From Mycolicibacterium bacteremicum (GTDB lineage: Bacteria > Actinomycetota > Actinomycetes > Mycobacteriales > Mycobacteriaceae), in the NCBI RefSeq assembly GCF_002086115.1, contig NZ_MVHJ01000004.1, positions 1 to 64,000 on the forward strand: a stretch of 64,000 nt of DNA, written 5' to 3'. Shown one piece after another: positions 15,942 to 24,216 of the stretch. The notes below the pieces were generated by a model. That model had not been told where the DNA came from and searched no databases. It was given only the letters and a program-made list of their open reading frames with translations. A program made the translations under genes and the position numbers. Position 1 is the first letter of the stretch, and every line of letters begins with the position of its first letter.

Positions 15942-17114
15942 ATGACTGCTGGCCCCGCCGACGCTCCCGTGCAGCGCGTCCTGCTGCTGTGCTGGCGCGA
16001 TACGGGCCACCCGCAGGGCGGCGGCAGCGAGGCCTACCTGCAGCGCATCGGCAGCCAACTCGCCGCGGCCGGCATCCAGGTCACGCTGCGCACCGCGCGC
16101 TATCCGGGGGCGCCGCGCCGCGACATCGTCGACGGTGTCACCGTCAGCCGCGGTGGCGGACCGTACTCGGTGTACGTGTGGGCCGGGCTGTCGATGGTGG
16201 CCGCCAGGGTGGGGCTCGGTCCGCTGCGTCGTAGCCGGCCCGATGTGGTCATCGACACCCAGAACGGCATCCCGTTCCTGGCCCGGCTCGCCTACGGCAG
16301 CCGGTCGGTCCTGCTGGTGCACCACTGCCACCGTGAGCAGTGGCCGGTCGCCGGACGACGCACCGGCCGGTTCGGCTGGTTCGTCGAATCACGCCTGTCG
16401 CCGCGCCTGCACCGTCGCAACCAGTACGTCACGGTCTCGCTGCCCTCGGCCCGCGAACTGACCGAACTCGGCGTCACACCGGACCGGATCGCGGTGGTGC
16501 GCAACGGTCTGGACGAGGCGCCGGAGGCGACGCTGACCGCCCCGCGGTCGGCCACCCCGCGCGTCGCGGTGCTGTCCCGGTTGGTGCCGCACAAGCAGAT
16601 CGAGGATGCGCTGGATGCGGTCGCCGCGCTGCGTTCCGAGGTGCCCGGCCTGCACCTGGACATCGTCGGCGGCGGCTGGTGGCGGCAGCGGCTCGTCGAT
16701 CATGCTGCCGCGCTGGGCATCACCGACCACGTCACCTTCCACGGTCACATCGACGACGCGGCCAAACACGCTGTGGTGCAACGGTGCTGGGTGCATCTGA
16801 TGCCTTCGCGCAAGGAGGGTTGGGGGCTGGCCGTCATCGAGGCCGCCCAGCACGGCGTGCCCACCATCGGCTACCGCGGCTCCGGCGGGCTCACCGACTC
16901 GATCGTCGACGGCGTCACCGGACTGTTGGTCGACGGGCCCGAAGACCTGGTGGACGGGCTGCGCCGGCTGCTCGCCGACCCGGTGTTGCGGGCCGAACTC
17001 GGAGCCAAGGCGCGGATCCGGTCCGGCGAGTTCTCCTGGGCGCTCAGCGCCGAGGCCATGCGCGCCGTGCTCGACGAGGTCGCCGGTGGGCGCCGCGTCA
17101 GCGGCGTCGTCTGA
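15942..17114 (+). CDS. Family 4 glycosyltransferase (Rv0225-like)
   Basis: A 390-residue GT-B retaining glycosyltransferase. The N-terminal nucleotide-fold motif is HPQGGGSEAYLQRIGSQLA, and the C-terminal donor-binding region contains SRLVPHKQIEDAL, GGGWWRQRL and the E-x7-E type signature in PSRKEGWGLAVIEAAQHGVPTIGY. It should transfer a sugar from a nucleotide or GDP donor to an envelope acceptor on the cytoplasmic face. Synteny with Rv0225 and the neighbouring DUF3068 gene, linked to lipomannan/lipoarabinomannan synthesis, suggests a lipoglycan role. The last 17 bases overlap the convergent membrane-protein gene. Confidence 0.85.
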   Translation: MTAGPADAPVQRVLLLCWRDTGHPQGGGSEAYLQRIGSQLAAAGIQVTLRTARYPGAPRRDIVDGVTVSRGGGPYSVYVWAGLSMVAARVGLGPLRRSRPDVVIDTQNGIPFLARLAYGSRSVLLVHHCHREQWPVAGRRTGRFGWFVESRLSPRLHRRNQYVTVSLPSARELTELGVTPDRIAVVRNGLDEAPEATLTAPRSATPRVAVLSRLVPHKQIEDALDAVAALRSEVPGLHLDIVGGGWWRQRLVDHAAALGITDHVTFHGHIDDAAKHAVVQRCWVHLMPSRKEGWGLAVIEAAQHGVPTIGYRGSGGLTDSIVDGVTGLLVDGPEDLVDGLRRLLADPVLRAELGAKARIRSGEFSWALSAEAMRAVLDEVAGGRRVSGVV

Positions 17115-18705
17115 CCGCGGCCGTCGCCCCGGCGCCGATCAGCGTGCCCAGCCACACCACGTGCGCCCCGATCAACAGTCGGCGATGATCCGCACCCGGT
17201 GCGGACCCACCGACGTCGTAGAGCGTCAGATCCGGGTCCCGGTAGGCGACAGGGAGATCCAGCGGCTCCCCGGCGCCCTCGACCACCACCCAGCCGACGC
17301 CCGCCGCGGCGAGCTCATCGGCCGACGCCCCGTCCAGCAGCAGCTGCGTGACCGCCCGCCCGCGGGCCCCTTCACCCGGGATCGTCTGCCCGCCGATCAG
17401 CAGGTCACCGCTGACCAGCACGTCGGCAGACACCCAGCGCGGCAACGGATCCAACACCGGTGCCGGACCGGCCCAGGCGAACCCCCGCATACTGTCCGGC
17501 GGTAGCACCGCCACCGGCCGTGGATCGGCCTCGATCAGCGCGGCCACCGCGGGCCAGGCCGGCGGATACTGCACCGCGCGCAGTTGCCCGCCGACTCCCC
17601 ACGCCAGGTCGGGTAGCACCGCGATCAACGCGGCACCGCACACCACGGCCGCCGACCGCCCGAACCGCGCCACCCCCGCCGCGGCCAGCACGTAGCCGGG
17701 CAATGCCAGTGCCACCCACTTCTGCCCGTCGCGCAGCACCCCCAGCCCGGGCAGCCGTGCCGACACCCATTCCAGCGCCGCCTGCCCGGGGCCGGTGGCC
17801 AGCACCGCGGGCACCAGCACCGCCACCGCGGCCAGCACCAGCAGTCTGCGCGCCTGCGGTACGCGGATTGCGGTGGGCAGCCCCACCGCCACCACGGCGA
17901 GGAGAACCCCGGTGGCGACAAGGGCGAAAAGTGTTGTGCGGGAATCGGGCACCGCCTGGGCGTTCCAGATTCCGCCGAGCCCGGCCAGGCTGCCCAGCGT
18001 GCCCAGGCCCGGTTCGGCGCGGGCGGCGAACGCGTCCACGCCCGCCCCGGCGGTCGATGTCAACGACGCCGAGACCACCGTGGCCACCAACCAGGGCAGC
18101 GCGGTGGCGACCGTGGCCGCGGAGGCCATTGCGGCGCCGCGCCACGTGCGACAGCACACCAGCCCGACGACAGCGGCCAGCAGCACCCCGGTCGGGGTGA
18201 GCCCGGCCAGCGCGATCCAGAACACCAGCGCCCAGTGCCGGGCCCGCAGTGCCGTGGCGGCCACCCACGGTAGACAGCCGTAGCCCACCAGCAGACTCCA
18301 GTGCCCCTGCAGAAGCCGTTCGGCGACATAGGGATTCCAGATCGCCAGCGTCGCCGCCACCAGCTGGCCGGCGAGCCCCGTATCGGGCAGGACGTCGGCG
18401 ACCAGCCGGGCCGCGCCCCACCCGGCCAGGGTGAGACCGGCCACCAGGAGCAGCTTGACTACGACGCCCCCGTCGAGCACCTGCGATGCCATCGCGATCG
18501 CGAAATCCTGTGGCAGGGCCCGTGGCGCGGCCTCGGTCAGCCCGAGCGCGGCATCGGAGAGATACGACCGTGGGGTCGAGACGGCATCGCGCAGCAACAG
18601 GTACCCCGGACCCAGCAGCGGTCCGGGGACCAACAGGGACAACGCCAGCGCATAGGCCGGCGCGATCCAGCCCGTCCGGCGGGCCGGTGCAGCGGCCAGC
18701 GTCAG
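17098..18705 (-). CDS. Polytopic membrane protein (Rv0226c-like)
   Basis: A very hydrophobic protein of about 535 residues with some ten or more transmembrane segments and a short basic end (AAVRRRR). A PRALPQDFAIAMAS loop follows the first membrane segment, and NPYVAERLLQGHWSLLVGYGCLPW is typical of GT-C-like arabinosyltransferase-type proteins. It is probably an envelope glycan enzyme or transporter. The start is uncertain: no ATG/GTG lies nearby. The frame becomes free of overlap at a CTG at 18705 that overlaps the TGA of the upstream DUF3068 gene, and a TTG lies further in. M. tuberculosis Rv0226c is about 576 aa, so a start inside the upstream gene is also possible. Confidence 0.75.
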   Translation of the reverse strand: MTLAAAPARRTGWIAPAYALALSLLVPGPLLGPGYLLLRDAVSTPRSYLSDAALGLTEAAPRALPQDFAIAMASQVLDGGVVVKLLLVAGLTLAGWGAARLVADVLPDTGLAGQLVAATLAIWNPYVAERLLQGHWSLLVGYGCLPWVAATALRARHWALVFWIALAGLTPTGVLLAAVVGLVCCRTWRGAAMASAATVATALPWLVATVVSASLTSTAGAGVDAFAARAEPGLGTLGSLAGLGGIWNAQAVPDSRTTLFALVATGVLLAVVAVGLPTAIRVPQARRLLVLAAVAVLVPAVLATGPGQAALEWVSARLPGLGVLRDGQKWVALALPGYVLAAAGVARFGRSAAVVCGAALIAVLPDLAWGVGGQLRAVQYPPAWPAVAALIEADPRPVAVLPPDSMRGFAWAGPAPVLDPLPRWVSADVLVSGDLLIGGQTIPGEGARGRAVTQLLLDGASADELAAAGVGWVVVEGAGEPLDLPVAYRDPDLTLYDVGGSAPGADHRRLLIGAHVVWLGTLIGAGATAAVRRRR

Positions 18706-19913
18706 ACCGGTCGATCCGGCGGCAGGTCGGTGGGCCGTCGGGTCGGGATCTTCTCGGTCTGCGCCTCGGCGGCCGGCATCGGACCGGACTCGTCGTCGCG
18801 GCGTCCGAAGAACCCGCGGTCGGATCCGTCGAGACCCGGGTCTATCAGGGTGGACTCGGCGCGCAATGCGAACGATCCCAACAGCGCACCACCCACCAGC
18901 ATCACCAGCCCCAGCGCGGTGAAGGTGATCGGCAGGATCCGGGTCCACAGCGCCAGGTGGTCGGCCTCGTCCCGCGCGGCGGCGACCTGCGCCTCGACCG
19001 TCTTCTCGGTGGAGGTGACGTCGAACTCGGCGAAGGTGACCTCCGGCTTGAGCGCGTCGCGGGAGTAGTAGTGGAATCCGTGATCCTCGGCCCGCACGAT
19101 GGTGCCGGTGACCGGATCGACCCAGAAGGTGCGCTTCGCCGCGTAGTAGCGGGTCATGGTGATCGGATCTTCGGGGTTCTCGGCCTCCACGCCCCACAGC
19201 GAGGCGCGGGCGGTCACCTCGGAGTCCTCGTCGTTGTCGTAGAGCGAGGCGTACTTCACCGGGTCGGCCAGCTCGCCGTCGGCGTCGTAGCCGATGTTCT
19301 GGGTGAACCGGTAGGTGGTCAGTCCGTTGACATCCTCTTCGCCGTCGTAGTTGGCGTCGAACGCCTTCTGCGCGATCGGATCGAAGTACGGGTAGGTCTT
19401 CTTCTCGGTGCCGAACGGGAAGCGGTAGGACAGCCCCTCGTGCGGCAGCGCGATGTTCGTCGGCGGGGTGTCGTCCTCGATGGTGCGCGGCTTCTGCACG
19501 GCCCCGCCGGGGTTGGTGTCGCTGGACACCGCCTCGCCCGTGGTCCGGTCCAGCGTGACGGTGTCGACCATCGCCAGCAGCAGACCCTGGTCCTGCTGCT
19601 GATCGGTACGCCGCAGCGAACTACCGACCTGCAGGGTCACCACGTCGGCGTTGGCCGGTGCCTCGACGGTGAGTTGCTGCTGCAGCGCGACCGGCACGTC
19701 CTCGTTGACGACGAAACGTTCCGGCGAGGACAGCGACGCCGGGTCCAGCGCCGTGGCCGTCCCCTCGCTCATCAGATCGGCGTCCAGCGTCAGCGGGATC
19801 TTGGCGATCTTGCCGTGGGTGTAGGTGGACAGCAGCAATGCTGCGATGAGAAGGGCAGCACCCAGCCCAAGAAGTCCACATGCGGCAATGCGCAGGGCCA
19901 CTGCTCGGTTCAA
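18702..19913 (-). CDS. DUF3068 (PorA-family) membrane protein, Rv0227c-like
   Basis: A 403-residue protein: an N-terminal membrane anchor (IAACGLLGLGAALLIAALLLSTYT), a large extracytoplasmic beta-rich domain and a second transmembrane segment near the C-terminus (ITFTALGLVMLVGGALLGSFAL), then a cytosolic tail. The corynebacterial and M. smegmatis members (MSMEG_0317) have been reported as needed for lipomannan maturation and lipoarabinomannan synthesis; the exact biochemistry is unclear. I chose TTG 19913 because AAGGGA at 19926-19921 is 7 nt upstream. It is probably first in an operon with the Rv0226c-like gene (CTGA overlap). Confidence 0.82.
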   Translation of the reverse strand: MNRAVALRIAACGLLGLGAALLIAALLLSTYTHGKIAKIPLTLDADLMSEGTATALDPASLSSPERFVVNEDVPVALQQQLTVEAPANADVVTLQVGSSLRRTDQQQDQGLLLAMVDTVTLDRTTGEAVSSDTNPGGAVQKPRTIEDDTPPTNIALPHEGLSYRFPFGTEKKTYPYFDPIAQKAFDANYDGEEDVNGLTTYRFTQNIGYDADGELADPVKYASLYDNDEDSEVTARASLWGVEAENPEDPITMTRYYAAKRTFWVDPVTGTIVRAEDHGFHYYSRDALKPEVTFAEFDVTSTEKTVEAQVAAARDEADHLALWTRILPITFTALGLVMLVGGALLGSFALRAESTLIDPGLDGSDRGFFGRRDDESGPMPAAEAQTEKIPTRRPTDLPPDRPV

Positions 19914-19967
19914 CCCAAGCTCCCTTCGGTCACGCACGACCCTAACAGCACACCGTAAAGGCAACCC

Positions 19968-19991
19968 TTATGACGACGGTTATGACGACCG
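19968..19991. repeat. Tandem 12-bp direct repeat in divergent promoter
   Basis: TTATGACGACGG is followed immediately by TTATGACGACCG (one mismatch) in the gap between the DUF3068 gene and the divergent acyltransferase gene. A direct repeat of about one helical turn is typical of OmpR-family activator sites. No regulator can be named. Confidence 0.45.
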
Positions 19992-20016
19992 GACCCGCTG
20001 CCTGCACACTGGCGGC

Positions 20017-21195
20017 ATGACTGCGCAGCCAGACGCGCCCGGTCACGGCGGTGCCGCGACCTCCGGTGGCGCCCGCAGCTTCCTGCCCGCCGTCGAGGGC
20101 ATGCGGGCGTGCGCGGCCATCGGCGTCGTGATCACCCACGTCGCGTTCCAGACCGGGCACAGCGGCGGGGTCACCGGCCGGCTGCTCGGCCGCTTCGACC
20201 TCGCGGTGGCGGTGTTCTTCGCGCTGTCGGGGTTCCTACTGTGGCGCGGCCACGCCGCCGCGGCCCGCGGCCTGCGTTCCCGCCCGCCGACCGGGCACTA
20301 TCTGCGCTCCCGGTTGGTGCGCATCATGCCCGGCTATCTGGTGGCCGTGATCGTCATCCTGACGCTCATGCCGGACGCGGGAGCCAACCTGACGGTGTGG
20401 CTGGCCAATCTGACGCTCACCCAGATCTATGTGCCGCTGACGCTCACCTCCGGGCTCACCCAGATGTGGAGCCTGGCGGTGGAGGTGAGCTTCTACCTGG
20501 CGCTGCCGCTGCTGGCGCTGCTGGCCCGCCGGCTGCCCGTGCGCGCCCGCATCCCGGTGATCCTGGCCGTCGCCGCCGCCAGTTTGGCCTGGGGCCTGCT
20601 GCCCTTCGATCCGCCGTACGGGGTCAACCCGCTGAACTGGCCGCCGGCCTTCTTCTCCTGGTTCGCCGCGGGCATCGTGCTGGCCGAGCTGTCGGTGAGC
20701 CCGGTCGGCCGGGTACACCGGCTGGCCCGCCGGCCGGTGCCGATGGCCGTTCTCGCGGCGGTCGCCTTCGTGGTGGCCGCCTCACCGCTGGCCGGGCCGG
20801 AGGGCCTGACACCGGGCAGCGTCGGGCAGTTCGTCGTCAAGATCACGATGGGCGCCGTCGTGGCCGGGGCGCTGCTCGCGCCGCTGGTGCTCGATGCCCC
20901 CGACACCGAGCACCGGCTGCTGGGCAGTCCGCTGATGGTCACCCTGGGCCGCTGGTCCTATGGACTGTTCATCTGGCACCTGGCGGCCCTGGCGATGGTG
21001 TTCCCGATCATGGGCTACTTCCCGTTCAACGGGCACATGCCGGTGGTGCTGGTGCTGACGCTGATCTTCGGCTTCGCCATCGCCGCGGTCAGTTACGCGC
21101 TGGTCGAGTCCCCGTGCCGGGAGGCGCTGCGCCGCTGGGAGGCGCGCCACCACCGGGCCGCCCCGCGTGACAGTGCGGTGACCGACGCTCAGTAA
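20017..21195 (+). CDS. Acyltransferase 3 family integral membrane protein (Rv0228-like)
   Basis: A 392-residue membrane protein with about ten transmembrane helices. It has the Acyl_transf_3 signature near the N-terminus (FLPAVEGMRACAAIGVVITHV, with the conserved His), then ALSGFLLWR and the SLAVEVSFYLALPLL block. Family members O-acylate extracytoplasmic sugars or lipids using acyl-CoA or another donor. Its setting next to glycosyltransferase and DUF3068 genes points to acylation of a mannose- or arabinose-containing envelope glycan. It overlaps the convergent php gene by 7 bp. Confidence 0.82.
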   Translation: MTAQPDAPGHGGAATSGGARSFLPAVEGMRACAAIGVVITHVAFQTGHSGGVTGRLLGRFDLAVAVFFALSGFLLWRGHAAAARGLRSRPPTGHYLRSRLVRIMPGYLVAVIVILTLMPDAGANLTVWLANLTLTQIYVPLTLTSGLTQMWSLAVEVSFYLALPLLALLARRLPVRARIPVILAVAAASLAWGLLPFDPPYGVNPLNWPPAFFSWFAAGIVLAELSVSPVGRVHRLARRPVPMAVLAAVAFVVAASPLAGPEGLTPGSVGQFVVKITMGAVVAGALLAPLVLDAPDTEHRLLGSPLMVTLGRWSYGLFIWHLAALAMVFPIMGYFPFNGHMPVVLVLTLIFGFAIAAVSYALVESPCREALRRWEARHHRAAPRDSAVTDAQ

Positions 21196-22166
21196 CCCCC
21201 GCCGTGGGAGAAGATCCGGCGCGGGTTGTCCACCAGCATGGTGTGCAGCTGCTCATCGGTGACCCCGCGCTGCTTCAGTGCCGGGATCACGTCGTTGTGG
21301 ATATGCAGGTAGTGCCAGTTCGGCATCACCACCGGCACCACATCCTCGGGTAGCGCGTCGAAATAGCAGGACGCGTCGTGGGAGAGCACCATCTTCTCGG
21401 CGTGGCCGCGCTCGCACATCTGCGCGACGGTGTCGACGCGCTGCTCGAACGGCAGGATCGAATCGATACCGAAGCGGTCCATGCCCAGATAGGAACCCTG
21501 CGCGATGAGTTCCTCCAGGTAGTCCAGATCGGTGCTGTCCCCGGAGTGGCCGATGACCACCCGGCTCAGGTCCACCCCCTCCTCGGCGAAGATGCGCTGT
21601 TGCTCCAGGCCGCGTCGCAGGCCGGCATGGGTGTGGGTGGAGATCGGTACACCGGTCTCGCGGTGCGCGGCGGCGACCGCACGCAGCACCCGCTCCACCC
21701 CGGGTGTGACCCCCGGTTCGTCGGTGGCGCACTTGAGGATCGCCGCGCGCACCCCGGTGTCGGCGATGCCCTCACGGATGTCGCGGACGAACATCTCGGT
21801 CATGATCTCGGGGCCGTCGAGCAGGGTGCCCGGGCCCTGGAAGTGGAACCGGAACGGGACGTCGTTGTAGGTGTACAGCCCGGTCGCGACGATGATGTTG
21901 AGGTCGGTGGCCGCCGCGACGCGCTGGATGCGGGGGATGTAGCGGCCCAGGCCGATCACGGTGAGGTCGACGACGGTGTCGACACCGCGGGATTTGAGTT
22001 CGTTGAGCCGGTCGATCGCGTCGGTGACCCGGCGCTCCTCGTCGCCCCAGGCCTCGGGGTAGTTCTGGGCGATCTCGGTCGTCATCATGAACACGTGCTC
22101 GTGCATGAGCGTCACGCCGAGGTCGGAGGTTTCGATGGCCCCGCGCGCGGTACTCAGCTTGGACAC
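21189..22166 (-). CDS. php: Phosphotriesterase-like lactonase/hydrolase
   Basis: A 325-residue amidohydrolase-superfamily TIM barrel. Metal ligands are visible in order: HxH in LMHEHVFM, the bridging Lys in AAILKCATDE, His in STHTHAG, His in VIGHSGDS and Asp in LSHDASCYF. M. tuberculosis homologue Rv0230c (326 aa) belongs to the phosphotriesterase-like lactonases, with weak paraoxonase activity. Physiological role uncertain. Synteny with Rv0230c supports the symbol. Confidence 0.88.
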   Translation of the reverse strand: MSKLSTARGAIETSDLGVTLMHEHVFMMTTEIAQNYPEAWGDEERRVTDAIDRLNELKSRGVDTVVDLTVIGLGRYIPRIQRVAAATDLNIIVATGLYTYNDVPFRFHFQGPGTLLDGPEIMTEMFVRDIREGIADTGVRAAILKCATDEPGVTPGVERVLRAVAAAHRETGVPISTHTHAGLRRGLEQQRIFAEEGVDLSRVVIGHSGDSTDLDYLEELIAQGSYLGMDRFGIDSILPFEQRVDTVAQMCERGHAEKMVLSHDASCYFDALPEDVVPVVMPNWHYLHIHNDVIPALKQRGVTDEQLHTMLVDNPRRIFSHGGGY

Positions 22167-22227
22167 CTCGCCGATGCTAGGAGGCTTGGGTCATGACCGG
22201 GCCGGTTCGCGCGTATCGACATCTACC

Positions 22228-22244
22228 CGGTACCAGGGGTACCG
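22228..22244. promoter_or_regulatory. Inverted repeat CGGTACC-AGG-GGTACCG before the diiron gene
   Basis: The 17-bp dyad has perfect 7-bp arms and ends 8 bp before the ATG at 22253, a place where a bound repressor would block initiation. It also lies 62 bp upstream of the divergent php start. Confidence 0.5.
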
Positions 22245-22252
22245 TTTCGCCG

Positions 22253-23149
22253 ATGGAGCTGTTGGACTCGGACACCCCGGACAGTGAGCAGATCGCCCTG
22301 CACGCACGTGCCGTGCAGTTCGACCTGACCGACGTACCCGCGCAATGCGTGTACGACGATCCCTTCGCCAGCCACCTGTACAACGGCCTGAGCCTGCTGC
22401 TGCCGGCCGGTGAGGAGTGGTTCGTCGAGTTGCTCAAAGAGGCACTGCCGCAGATCGAGGACGAGAAGCTGCGCGAGGACGTCATCGGTTTCATGGGTCA
22501 GGAGGCGATGCACGCGACCGCCCACACCGGTATCAACGACTACCTGGAACGGCACGGCATCGACCCCACCCCGGTCCTGGACCGCGCTTACTGGGTCTTC
22601 GGCAACCTGCTGGGCCCGCGGGAGGTGACCGGCGCCAAGGCACACAACTACATGGTCGAACGGCTCGCGGTGATGGCCGCCCTGGAGCACATCTTCTCCT
22701 TCCTCGGTGATTGGGTGCTCAACGCCGAGCGGCTCAACGGCCAGACCGCCGACCCGGTGATCGTCGACCTGCTGCGCTGGCACGGGGCCGAGGAGGTGGA
22801 GCACCGGATGGTCTCCCACGACGTGCTGCGTTACTTCGACCATAACTACGCGCGCCGCGCCTGGGCGCAGGTGGTGGCGGGCCCGATGTTGCTGTACTTG
22901 CTCTGGCAGGCCACCCGGTACCTGATGCGCGTCGACCCCAACCTGACGATGTCGCGGCGCCGGCGCAAGGCCGTCTGGCGCGGCTTGATCCGGTCCGGGC
23001 GCCGCGGGGTCGCACCGTCCTTCCTGCACACCAGCTGGCGTGCGCTGCAGTACTTCTCACCGCGCTATCACCCGGGCGACGTCGGCGACACCGCACAGGC
23101 GGTCGCCTACCTGGCCTCCTCGCCCGCCGCGCGGGCGGGATCGCGGTGA
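22253..23149 (+). CDS. PF10118-type 'metal-dependent hydrolase', probable diiron-carboxylate protein
   Basis: A 298-residue helical protein. Although its family is annotated as a predicted metal-dependent hydrolase, it carries the full ferritin-like diiron ligand pattern: Glu54/55, Glu84-x2-His87 (QEAMHA), Glu145 (ALEHIF) and Glu181-x2-His184 (EEVEHR). The spacings resemble those of ribonucleotide reductase R2 proteins. The next gene, overlapping by GTGA, is a flavin/2Fe-2S reductase, a typical electron donor for oxygenases. I infer a two-component diiron oxygenase of unknown substrate. ATG 22253 is preferred over 22193 because of the operator-like dyad immediately upstream; the longer start adds 20 residues. 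Confidence 0.75.
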   Translation: MELLDSDTPDSEQIALHARAVQFDLTDVPAQCVYDDPFASHLYNGLSLLLPAGEEWFVELLKEALPQIEDEKLREDVIGFMGQEAMHATAHTGINDYLERHGIDPTPVLDRAYWVFGNLLGPREVTGAKAHNYMVERLAVMAALEHIFSFLGDWVLNAERLNGQTADPVIVDLLRWHGAEEVEHRMVSHDVLRYFDHNYARRAWAQVVAGPMLLYLLWQATRYLMRVDPNLTMSRRRRKAVWRGLIRSGRRGVAPSFLHTSWRALQYFSPRYHPGDVGDTAQAVAYLASSPAARAGSR

Positions 23150-24216
23150 AACGCACCGCTCCGCCCCTGGGTTCACCGCTGGACGACCGCGCCATCAACG
23201 TCGTCGTCTCCCTGCTGGACCGGTTCTGGCTGAACCGGGTGGTCAAAGCCGATTACGCCGACGAGCGGGCCACCCGCACGCCGCACGACCCGATGACCCT
23301 CGTGCTGAGCCGACGCGAGATCGTCGCGCATGACAAAGATGTTGTGGCGCTCACGTTCTCGGCCCCAGACGGCGGCGAGCTGCCCGGCTGGCAGCCCGGC
23401 AGCCACCTCGACCTGCACCTGCCCTCGGGGCGGCGCCGGCAGTATTCGCTGTGCGGTGACCCCCAGGAGCGCAACCACTACCGCATCGCGGTACGCAAGA
23501 TCCCGGCCGGCGGGGGCGGCTCACTGGAGATGCACGCCCTGCAGGTGGGGGACTCCGTCACCGTCCGCGGCCCGCGCAACGGGTTCCCGTTCATCCCCTA
23601 CGAGCGGGTGCTCTACATCGCCGGCGGTATCGGTATCACCCCGATCCTGCCGATGGTGCGGGCAGCGCAACGACTGGGCACCGACTGGCATTTCGTGTAC
23701 TGCGGCCGCAGCGCCGACACCATCCCGTTCCTCGATGAGATCTGGCAGTGGGATCCCGACCGCGTCACCGTGCGCCTCGACGAGGAACACGGGCTGCCGA
23801 CACCGCAGGATCTGCTCGGCCGGGCCGCTCCCGGCGGCGCGGTCTACGTGTGCGGCCCGCCGCCGATGATCGAGACGGTGCGCAGCAACTTCGGCCGATT
23901 CCCGGCCACGGCACTGCATCTGGAGCGCTTCAGCGCACCGCCGGTCACCGACGGCACCGCGTTCGAGATCGAACTCGCCCGCACCGGCCAGGTGGTGGAA
24001 GTGGCCGCCGACGAGACGGTGCTCGACGCCCTGGTGCGGGTGCGGCCCGATATCGCTTACTCCTGCCGACAGGGCTTCTGCGGCACCTGCCGAATCGGGG
24101 TGCTGTCGGGGACACCTGAGCACCGGGATGCCCGGCTCACCGACGCCGAGCGGGAGAACTCGATGCTGACCTGTGTATCCCGTTCCGTCAGTGGGCGTCT
24201 CGTCCTCGACGCGTGA
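23146..24216 (+). CDS. PDR/VanB-type FMN and 2Fe-2S oxidoreductase
   Basis: A 356-residue reductase in phthalate-dioxygenase-reductase order. First comes a flavin domain (GSHLDLHLPSG then RQYSLCGD), next an NAD(P)H domain (YIAGGIGITPILPMV, YVCGPPPMIE), and last a plant-type ferredoxin domain with cluster cysteines in SCRQGFCGTC plus a distal one in MLTCVS. It passes electrons from NAD(P)H through FMN and the iron-sulphur cluster to a partner. The GTG start overlaps the stop of the diiron-type gene (GTGA), so the two proteins should be made in step and act together. The 3' end overlaps the convergent aftD gene by 29 bp. Confidence 0.85.
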   Translation: MKRTAPPLGSPLDDRAINVVVSLLDRFWLNRVVKADYADERATRTPHDPMTLVLSRREIVAHDKDVVALTFSAPDGGELPGWQPGSHLDLHLPSGRRRQYSLCGDPQERNHYRIAVRKIPAGGGGSLEMHALQVGDSVTVRGPRNGFPFIPYERVLYIAGGIGITPILPMVRAAQRLGTDWHFVYCGRSADTIPFLDEIWQWDPDRVTVRLDEEHGLPTPQDLLGRAAPGGAVYVCGPPPMIETVRSNFGRFPATALHLERFSAPPVTDGTAFEIELARTGQVVEVAADETVLDALVRVRPDIAYSCRQGFCGTCRIGVLSGTPEHRDARLTDAERENSMLTCVSRSVSGRLVLDA

